Positions 57,524 to 64,000 of a stretch of DNA of 64,000 bases are shown here, piece by piece (position 1 is the first letter of the stretch; the number at the start of each line of letters is the position of its first letter). The stretch covers positions 1 through 64,000 of the forward strand of contig CAZVGO010000038.1 of NCBI GenBank assembly GCA_964626755.1. The letters are read 5' to 3'. Under the pieces are notes generated by a model, which saw nothing but the letters and a program-made list of their open reading frames with translations, was not told the DNA's origin and did no database searches. This stretch comes from JACDAV01 sp964626755. Its GTDB lineage: Bacteria; Chloroflexota; Limnocylindria; Limnocylindrales; CSP1-4. The position numbers and the translations under genes were made by a program.

Positions 57524-60171
57524 GGGCGAGGCTCCAGTTGGGCCACATCGTCAGCAAGGAAGTTCCTGACAGCGGCTACGTCGGCCACGGGCACCATCTC
57601 ATCAGCGAAGACCATTCGGTAGACAAGCCGCTCAGAATTGAGCTCCGCCAGCCGCCTGATTGCCGTCGCCTTGACGCCCTGGACGCCCTCCACGGGGTCG
57701 GCACGGCGTGCGGTCATCTTGATCTCCACCAGCAACCAGCGGTCGCCGTGGGCGTGGATTACAAAGTCTGGCGTGTACCGTCCCTCCGTACCGTCCTCCT
57801 TCCCATATGCAAAGGAGAGGTCGGTCTTGCGTGGATCGGTGATCGCACCGGTGAAATACACGTCCTCGACCGCGTCTGCTCGTAGGTTCAACTCGCGCAG
57901 GACCTTCTCGTAGAAGTCCGCCTCGGGGGTGGAATCGAAGTTGTATGGGACGTAGTGAAAGCCGTAGTCGCCGGCGTTGTCCTGAACCCGGTCTGCTCCC
58001 CAGACGAGGTGCCCACGGTCGGCTGGGTAGCGGATCTCTGCTTGGCGGACAACCTGTCCGTCGATGACGACGGTGTCGAAGCCGTCGGGACGGACGATCT
58101 TCAGCTCACGTTCCTCCTGGCCAACGATCGCGCGGTAGCCGCCGAGCCAGGCTTCCAGCTGCTCCGCCAGCATTGGCAGGTGAGCGGCGGGGATCTCTCC
58201 GGCGGGGTAACAGCCACGAAGGGCGTCGAGCAGCGGCCAGGGTTCGAGGCGATAGACAGCCGCCAGCTGTGAGGCCGCGGTGTACGGATCGATGAGGTCT
58301 GTGTCTCCTTCGACCATCAGCGCCTCACCGACCTGTCGCAGCACGCGGCGAGAGGCGGCAGCAAGGCCGAGGTCGAACATTGACACCGACATGGACCCAT
58401 TGCCTGCGGTCGTTGGCATCGCTAGTGCGAGCAAGCCGCCTGACACCTGGTTGCGAACCACCGATCGTAGAGGCGTCTGGATGCGGATGGTCGGCAGTTC
58501 CGCTTTTCGGAGGCGGATCAAATTCGGCTTCGAGACTCGCCGTTGACCGCCGACCTGCGCCAGCGACTCGCCGTATGTCTCGGTGAGCTGGCGGTCTAGC
58601 GCAGCCAGGTTTGCGTCTGAGAGATAGATCCGGGCAGGCCGGTCGTTGCCCGGGACCTGGCGAAGACAGCGTGAGGCGGCCTGAAGGACGAAGTTGTTAC
58701 TGGTGCGTAGGCGCCGGGCTAGCGCGGTCGCGAAGAGGTTTGGGCAATCCCAACCCTCGGTGCCCATGTTTACGAGGAGCACAATCCGGTGCAGGGACTC
58801 CGGGTAACGGAACCTGTTGAACGCATCTCGCTCGGCCGGCGACGAGGCGTTCGTGCACTCCGTCACGATCGAAGGGTCAAAGCCTCTTGCCGACACCGCC
58901 AGCTCCACATGGGGCCGGAGGTCGCGGAGGTCCTCGACACTCGGAAAGTAGATCGCGAGCTTCGCCGGGGACCCGTCCTCGATCGTATGGTCGCCGTAGT
59001 CGCCCAGGAAGTCGGAGACGACATCCGAGACCATCTCGTCGGATTGGCCTGGCTGGAAGGCATAGGCGCGGATGTTACCGGCGACCTCCTTCAGAATGCC
59101 GTCCTCGATCCCCTGCCTTAGGCCGTACCAAACAATGACATCTCGAAGCGGCTGGCGCTCGAAGTAGGGTGTGCCAGTAGTGTTGACGACGGCGACCACG
59201 TTCGTTTCGGCTGCGAGGTAGTCGACGGTCTGTCGGACTCGCTTGAGGTCGGTGCCCAGTGCGCGGCCATACGTATGGTGCGCCTCGTCGCTGAAGACTC
59301 CGAGATGCGGTAGCGATGCGATCGCCTGCAATCGTAGGTTGGCAACCTCGCGCGCCTCCTCGTCGCCATATTCAAATAGAGCGGCTAATGGGCGGCCGGC
59401 GTGGCCCTGGCGGCGCGGCCGTGCCTGAATCCGGATCTTCTCAGTGTTCGTAACCACGAGGTTGAACCGGCTGGCGCGCGTCACCGGTATGTCGCGCTCG
59501 CCGTCCCGCGTGTAGGTGACCTTCAGGCTTGGCGCGAAGCGCTCGTAAAGGCGTGGCGGGAGGATCCGCTCGAACGGCACGCGCGAGAGTTCGCGCAGCG
59601 CCTCCAGGATCGTCGTTCCTGGTGCGAAAACAAGTGCATTCTCGATGAACGGATGGCCGGCGTCAGCAGCGTCGGGGTACTCGATGGCCATCGCGAACTC
59701 TGTGGCGACTATGGCAGCGATGAGCACCGTCTTTCCCGAGCCCATTGCGAGGGCCAGGATCCAGCTCGGATACCCGAGAGCCAAGGTTTCACGCAGGGCA
59801 TCGAGTCGGTGCCGGCGGGCGAGCTCGTCGTCTGCTCTTATTGCGTCCAGCACGCCCTCGTAGCCGAGGTCGAGCGCCATATCGCGTAGTTCCGGCGAAT
59901 CAAGACCGAGGGCAGTCAGCCGGTCCGTCACGCGCTCGAAGCACCGAGTGTAGAGATCGGCAACGTGGGGCGTGCCCTCGACGAGTCGGAGGTACCAGTA
60001 CGTTTCAAGGGCGCGGAACTGTGCTGCTCGCAGATAGCGGAGCTGATGGCGATCGTCGTCCTCGTGCGCAAACCCCAGCACTTCAGCGATCGCTGGGAAT
60101 TGCTCGTGGACGTACCCTCGGTCCCGCCAGTCGGCCAAACGCGCCGCGAGAGCCTGATGGAGTTCGGTCAC
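57520..60171 (-). CDS. Type III-like restriction subunit (Res), DEAD helicase-nuclease
   Basis: This 883-aa protein has the helicase core: Walker A MGSGKT (143-148), VFAPGTTILEALRELSRVP, DEAH box SDEAHHTYGR, NTTGTPYF and motif VI ASRCLRQVPG. The C-terminal nuclease has YTPDFVIHAHGDRWLLVEIK with Asp802 and Glu816-x-Lys818. Together with Mod this forms an ATP-dependent restriction enzyme. The GTG start is at 60171. The gene order Res-Mod is the reverse of the classical mod-res order. Composition is lower in GC, suggesting transfer. Confidence 0.9.
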   Translation of the reverse strand: MTELHQALAARLADWRDRGYVHEQFPAIAEVLGFAHEDDDRHQLRYLRAAQFRALETYWYLRLVEGTPHVADLYTRCFERVTDRLTALGLDSPELRDMALDLGYEGVLDAIRADDELARRHRLDALRETLALGYPSWILALAMGSGKTVLIAAIVATEFAMAIEYPDAADAGHPFIENALVFAPGTTILEALRELSRVPFERILPPRLYERFAPSLKVTYTRDGERDIPVTRASRFNLVVTNTEKIRIQARPRRQGHAGRPLAALFEYGDEEAREVANLRLQAIASLPHLGVFSDEAHHTYGRALGTDLKRVRQTVDYLAAETNVVAVVNTTGTPYFERQPLRDVIVWYGLRQGIEDGILKEVAGNIRAYAFQPGQSDEMVSDVVSDFLGDYGDHTIEDGSPAKLAIYFPSVEDLRDLRPHVELAVSARGFDPSIVTECTNASSPAERDAFNRFRYPESLHRIVLLVNMGTEGWDCPNLFATALARRLRTSNNFVLQAASRCLRQVPGNDRPARIYLSDANLAALDRQLTETYGESLAQVGGQRRVSKPNLIRLRKAELPTIRIQTPLRSVVRNQVSGGLLALAMPTTAGNGSMSVSMFDLGLAAASRRVLRQVGEALMVEGDTDLIDPYTAASQLAAVYRLEPWPLLDALRGCYPAGEIPAAHLPMLAEQLEAWLGGYRAIVGQEERELKIVRPDGFDTVVIDGQVVRQAEIRYPADRGHLVWGADRVQDNAGDYGFHYVPYNFDSTPEADFYEKVLRELNLRADAVEDVYFTGAITDPRKTDLSFAYGKEDGTEGRYTPDFVIHAHGDRWLLVEIKMTARRADPVEGVQGVKATAIRRLAELNSERLVYRMVFADEMVPVADVAAVRNFLADDVAQLEPRP

Positions 60172-60180
60172 GCGGGCAGC

Positions 60181-61380
60181 CTACTTGAGTGGGCCGATCG
60201 ATGGCGGCCCGCCGAGCTCCTGCTCGAGGGGTGTGCGGAACCGAGGACTGACCCGCACGCCACCCAGGAAGGTCGTCACACGCTCCGACTCGCGGTCGAT
60301 CGCCTGTGCCGCTTCGGACCCGACGTCCTCGAACAACCGGCAAGCGACCTCGGCCTTGACCCCTTGGCCCCAGCCCCCGACGACCCGGCCGTCTGCCCAG
60401 ATCGTCGGTCCGGCATTCCCGTTCCGGTCGAACAGCTTTGAACGGTGCTCGCCCAGGTACCAGTCCCGGCTCGCCCAGCCCATGACGGTGGCGTCGAGGG
60501 AGGGGAGTAGCGCCACCCACGGCTCATGCTCCGGCGTCGGCGTAAGGTCGTCCGCCAGCACGAGCCCCACAACGCCGTCTAACTCGACCTCGACCGGTTC
60601 GATCGCCGCGAGCCGCTTCCGCACGTCGCCGAGCGTCCATCCCGTCCACCACTGGATGTCCTTGACCGTCCCGGGCCCGAACGCCGCGAGCCAGCGCCGG
60701 ACGAGCTCGACCTTCGCCTCGGCCACGTCCATCTCCGGGATCCCGCCGGGCAGCCACCGCGACGTCGGTGTCCAGCGGTACTGGCTGCTGATCCAGGTCC
60801 CGCGCGGCCGCGCCCGGATGATCCGCCCCTCCATCGAGAGCAGGAACAGGACCCGGGTCGAGACACCGAGCGTGCCCTGCCACTTCTTGCCCTCGCCGAA
60901 CGGGATCTGCGTGCCGAGCCCGGGGACGTCCTTCGTCAGCTCGGTCGCGACCGCCTCGCCTCGAGCCTCCAAAGCCCGCATCGTCGCCGCCTCGATGTCC
61001 CGCAGCCAGCGCGCGCCATCCGCGGCAACACCGGCCCCCTCCAGTAAGGCCACCGTCCGCTTCCGCTCGGCGACCGCGATGGCGTTCGTGCACGACGCCT
61101 GGATGACCGGCGCAAGCTCCGGCGGCACGACGAACATCGTCCGGCGCATCCCGAGCATCTTGAGGAGCGACCGCTCCTCGTAGAGCGCCTCCTCCATCGT
61201 CGGGACGTCGAGGCGCGGCACACGCGCGAGCGCCGAGAGGTAGACCGATGCGGGGTCGGTCGCATGGAGCCCGACCATGTCGCGCGCGGCCTCGACGACG
61301 GAACGGGCCCGCGCCGGCGGGGCAAGGTGATGCCGAACGGCGAGTCTGCGTCGCCGTTCGGCCGTGTCGATCTTCAGCAC
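60181..61380 (-). CDS. Winged-helix DNA-binding protein (AlkZ/HTH_42 family)
   Basis: This 399-aa protein carries the family marks: RHHLAPPARARSVVEAARDMVGLHATDPASVYLSA, MRRTMFVVPPEL, and WTGWTLGDVRKRL. The long C-terminal part (WVALLPSLDATVMGWASRDWYL, then FDRNGNAGPTIWADGRVVGGW) is typical. Relatives include AlkZ, which removes interstrand cross-links, and many uncharacterised proteins. The strict AlkZ QxD motif was not clear, so the glycosylase activity is unsure. It lies just outside the restriction island and has normal GC. Confidence 0.85.
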   Translation of the reverse strand: MLKIDTAERRRRLAVRHHLAPPARARSVVEAARDMVGLHATDPASVYLSALARVPRLDVPTMEEALYEERSLLKMLGMRRTMFVVPPELAPVIQASCTNAIAVAERKRTVALLEGAGVAADGARWLRDIEAATMRALEARGEAVATELTKDVPGLGTQIPFGEGKKWQGTLGVSTRVLFLLSMEGRIIRARPRGTWISSQYRWTPTSRWLPGGIPEMDVAEAKVELVRRWLAAFGPGTVKDIQWWTGWTLGDVRKRLAAIEPVEVELDGVVGLVLADDLTPTPEHEPWVALLPSLDATVMGWASRDWYLGEHRSKLFDRNGNAGPTIWADGRVVGGWGQGVKAEVACRLFEDVGSEAAQAIDRESERVTTFLGGVRVSPRFRTPLEQELGGPPSIGPLK

Positions 61381-61390
61381 CCGCCGATTC

Positions 61391-62188
61391 TCACCGGATC
61401 GGCATCACCGTCACGAACTTCTTGTACCACTCCTGGCGGGCCGGTCGGTAACCCGGGGTGTACGCGTCGTCGTACGGGCTGTCGGTCGCCATGTAGCGCT
61501 GGAACCGGAGCCTCGGGTTGGTCGAGGTCCTGAAGGTCTCGTACGAGACCTGGACGTTGACCATCCCCTGCGACGAGAGCGGGTCGACCAGGAAGAACCC
61601 CTCGACGGTGAAGGCGTTCGTGTACACGCCGGCCGCGTCCTTCGCGAACGGATTGCCGTTCAGGCCGTAGAAGCCCACGATGACCTGGGCGTGGCTGCCG
61701 GCCCAGCCGACCACGCCGACCGACTTCCCGGTCGCGATCATTCCCCTGACCGCTGCCTTGACCGCCTGGTGGTACGTGCTGAATGACCGGTCGTCGTACC
61801 GGCGGCCGCTGCCGCGCAGCGCGGTGCTGCCCCAGCCGTAGTAGTTGAGGGCGTTGCGCCAGCCGTGCGGATCGGAGCCGCGGCCGCCGGCCAGCGTGTC
61901 GTGCGTCCGCTCCCACGCGAGCATCGAGTCACGAAGGGCGGGGGATCGGCTCACCTTCCAGCGGAAGCCCGATCCGCCTCTGCCGCTCATCGCGATCCAG
62001 TTGAGCATGCTCATCGCCGAGGCGGAGGTGCACGCGTAGCGGTTCGAGTCCTGGTAGCGGAAGCCCTCGACCCGGAAGAGGTTCATCTCCGTGGGTGCGG
62101 CGGCGGCCACGGGGCCGGTCCCGATGACGAGGACGGTGAGCATGGCCGCCGCAAGCGCGGCGCGAATGGAGCGATTCGGGCGGGTCAT
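61391..62188 (-). CDS. Secreted C39-like papain-fold protein
   Basis: The 265-aa protein has a signal peptide (SIRAALAAAMLTVLVIGTGPV). A cysteine-protease-like triad can be placed: Cys53 in YACTSASAMSML, His166 in GWAGSHAQVIVGFYG and Asp202 in FFLVDPLSS. This pattern fits the Peptidase_C39-like group. The start is ATG 62188 with GGAGAG 6 bases upstream. It could cut a secreted peptide or be a related transglutaminase-like enzyme. It stands alone 10 bases after the AlkZ-like gene end. Confidence 0.7.
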   Translation of the reverse strand: MTRPNRSIRAALAAAMLTVLVIGTGPVAAAAPTEMNLFRVEGFRYQDSNRYACTSASAMSMLNWIAMSGRGGSGFRWKVSRSPALRDSMLAWERTHDTLAGGRGSDPHGWRNALNYYGWGSTALRGSGRRYDDRSFSTYHQAVKAAVRGMIATGKSVGVVGWAGSHAQVIVGFYGLNGNPFAKDAAGVYTNAFTVEGFFLVDPLSSQGMVNVQVSYETFRTSTNPRLRFQRYMATDSPYDDAYTPGYRPARQEWYKKFVTVMPIR

Positions 62189-62374
62189 GTGAGCTCTCCA
62201 GGTTTCGCCGGGCTTCGCCCGATGGTGCACCGACGCACCTTGTTATCGGTCTACCCGGGGAGAGCGTCAGGCTTCAGCGACGTAGCACCTACCGGCGGGA
62301 AGCGTCACAAACGGAGTACGTCCGTCCACCCGGCAGTCGGCGCGATGACGACCCGACTCCTCGCGCGAGCGACG

Positions 62375-64000
62375 TCAGCAGAAGAAGCCCGAGCCCGTCG
62401 CCATCGAGGTCGCCCCGTCGCCGATCCCGACGATCGTCACCGCCCGCTCGCCGGCCGCCCCGGCGATCCTGCCAGCGGCCCGGCCCGCCGCCGCGAACCC
62501 AGCCGCCTGCGCGACCGAGCAGCCGAGGCCGCTCAGGTCCGCAATGTCGCCCTCGGGCGCCTGGAGCGTGGCGAGCATGAGCGTGGCGGCCTTGAGCTTC
62601 TTGAGCTTCGTGAGCTCGAGCTGGAGCCACACGCCGCCCGCGAACGAGAAGCCGCCGAGGCCGAGGAGCGAGGCGATGTCGCCGGCGAGCGACGCCCCGT
62701 TGAGGAGCGACTCGGCCCGGTCGAACGTGTCCTCGATGTCCTCGACCTCCGACCCGCCGCCGGTGCTGTCCGCGAGAACGCCGTACATCGAGCCGGTCAG
62801 CGGATCGAACAGCCAGGCCGCGGTCGGGGTCGCGTCGGCCGGCGCGAGGCCGTGACCCCGTTGCGCGTCCCACGGCTCGAGGGCCACGGCCAGCGCGTCG
62901 AGCGCGGCGGGATCGGCGCCTTCCAGCGCGCTCGCCAGGCTGTTGCTGAACGGGGCGAGCGTCTCCCCGGCGAGGACCGACAGGGTGCTGGTCGGGAACG
63001 CGTCCGCCTCCTGGAGCGCCAGCCGCGCTGTTCGTTGAGCGGCGAGGGTGAACGCGGCGCTCGGGTCGGCGTCGGTCGTCATGAAGCCGGTCAGCGGCAG
63101 GATGTCGACGCCGCGGATCCGCCGGGCCCGGCCGTTCCCGAGCGGCACCTGGATGTCGCGGTAGAGGGTCGCCCGAAGGCGGGCCTCGTACGTGAGGAAG
63201 TCGCCGCTCTGGGGCAGGGCAACCGTGACGGCGTGGAGCAGCGTGGTCTCGATGCGCGGCGACGCGGCGAGCGCGGCAAGACGTTCGGCCCGGGTCGTCG
63301 CCTCCATGAGCGGCCGGAGGGCGAGGATCGAGGAGAACACGTCGTCGAGGACGACCGAGACCGACGGGGCGGCGGCCTCGAACCCGACGATGTGCGTCCC
63401 GAACAGCGCCCGCCGGACGCGTTCTGCGTCGAGGGGCGTGACGACGTGCTTCGCATCGTTCGTGTCGATCCCGGCGAGGACCCGCTCCGCCTCCGACCGC
63501 CCGACCTTGACGGTGAGGAAGATCCCGGAGAGTGCCGGCGGGCTCGCACGATCCTCCTCCGCCGGGACCTCGTAGGTTGCCTTGCCGGCGATCGCGGTCC
63601 CGACGAGGCGCACCTCGACGTTGCGGGTTGGTGGTCCGGCGATCGGCGCCCGGTAGCGGAGTCGGTAGGGCGGTTCGGGGGCGTTCGCCAGCGCCGCGAG
63701 CACCGCATCGACTGCGGCCGCCTGGGCGGCGACCGGGAACGAGCCCAGCCCGCCGGCCACACCGAGCGCCTCGAGCCCGGCCGCGTCGACCTCGCCGACG
63801 CCGATGATGATCGTCGGCGGCCCGATGCGGACGCGCGCCGCGACGTCGCGCGGGGGAGTGGTGATCGGGTCGTTGCCGTCCGTCGCCGCGCCGTCGGTGA
63901 TGAAGACGATCGCCGTCGCGCCGAGCTTGCCCGCGTCGGCGAGCGATTCCCAGAGCTGCGAGCCCAACCCGGAGCGGCGGGTCGCCTGCCTCGCGAGCTC
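62375..64000 (-). CDS. VWA-domain protein (N-terminus outside the window)
   Basis: The visible 541 residues are the C-terminal part of a von Willebrand A domain protein: ATAIVFITDGAATDGND is the MIDAS-following strand, with IIIGVGEVDAAGLEALG after it. The rest has a beta part (GPPTRNVEVRLVG), a long helical part (AFTLAAQRTARLALQEADAFP) and a hydrophobic region with LSGLGCSVAQAAGFAAAGRAAGRI. The end reads MATGSGFFC. The frame is open to the last base of the window, so the real start lies beyond 64000. A role in surface binding is typical but unproven. Confidence 0.75.
   Translation of the reverse strand, partial: ELARQATRRSGLGSQLWESLADAGKLGATAIVFITDGAATDGNDPITTPPRDVAARVRIGPPTIIIGVGEVDAAGLEALGVAGGLGSFPVAAQAAAVDAVLAALANAPEPPYRLRYRAPIAGPPTRNVEVRLVGTAIAGKATYEVPAEEDRASPPALSGIFLTVKVGRSEAERVLAGIDTNDAKHVVTPLDAERVRRALFGTHIVGFEAAAPSVSVVLDDVFSSILALRPLMEATTRAERLAALAASPRIETTLLHAVTVALPQSGDFLTYEARLRATLYRDIQVPLGNGRARRIRGVDILPLTGFMTTDADPSAAFTLAAQRTARLALQEADAFPTSTLSVLAGETLAPFSNSLASALEGADPAALDALAVALEPWDAQRGHGLAPADATPTAAWLFDPLTGSMYGVLADSTGGGSEVEDIEDTFDRAESLLNGASLAGDIASLLGLGGFSFAGGVWLQLELTKLKKLKAATLMLATLQAPEGDIADLSGLGCSVAQAAGFAAAGRAAGRIAGAAGERAVTIVGIGDGATSMATGSGFFC

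Overview
This 64 kb window comes from a very GC-rich bacterial chromosome with tightly packed genes. Gene pairs often overlap by 4 bases, GTG and TTG starts are common, and several genes seem to start right after a -10 box with no leader. The gene set includes a single-chain glycyl-tRNA synthetase, a short-chain polyprenyl synthase, a bc complex and cytochrome oxidase in one operon, and many secreted Thr/Pro-rich proteins. This fits a free-living aerobe such as a Limnocylindria-like Chloroflexota or an actinobacterium. The taxonomy is inferred from gene style; no rRNA or tRNA gene was found.

Layout. 0-16.8 kb is housekeeping: the end of a RidA protein, glmU with a CNNM/CBS transporter, a polyprenyl synthase divergent from recO-glyS, an HTH-nuclease fusion, a ferredoxin reductase, two tandem secreted heparinase-like polysaccharide lyases, pyruvate phosphate dikinase and a type II NADH dehydrogenase. 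17-24 kb encodes exported proteins: a modular sugar dehydrogenase, a cupredoxin and a DUF2330 protein, plus a zinc alcohol dehydrogenase. 24.1-29.9 kb is a six-gene respiratory operon (diheme cytochrome c, Rieske, cytochrome b, oxidase subunits II, I and a small membrane subunit). 30.1-32.7 kb is a CopB-type metal ATPase with a YHS protein.

33-37 kb carries a secreted carboxypeptidase, a CAP-domain protein and small unknowns. 37.2-39.7 kb is a stress regulon: OsmC faces an ECF sigma factor, a zinc anti-sigma factor and an ArsM-like methyltransferase. The shared spacer holds mirror-image ECF promoters, GGAATAA-N15-CGTC on both strands. 39.7-42.6 kb has two toxin-antitoxin pairs (MazF type and TacT/TacA type) around two divergent truncated haemoglobins. 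42.6-46.4 kb holds a second ECF sigma, a membrane partner with an acidic tail, an extremely Asp/Glu-rich secreted protein, and a PrsW protease coupled to a Gly/Ala-repeat protein.

46.5-53 kb has a cupin, a cysteine-less IscA-like protein, MarR, PspA with a TPM-domain membrane protein, dodecin with a solute-binding lipoprotein, and a SIMPL protein. 53.2-60.2 kb is a lower-GC island with a type III-like restriction-modification pair, a separate PD-(D/E)XK nuclease and an unknown membrane protein. The window ends with a winged-helix AlkZ-like protein, a C39-like secreted protein and a truncated VWA protein.

Between genes there is a family of roughly 66-base palindromic elements, built 15-5-5-16-5-5-15 and resembling paired REP sequences. 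They occur at 15.3-15.4 kb and 40.5-40.7 kb, with a related subfamily at 3.1 kb. No CRISPR array, insertion sequence or replication origin was seen.
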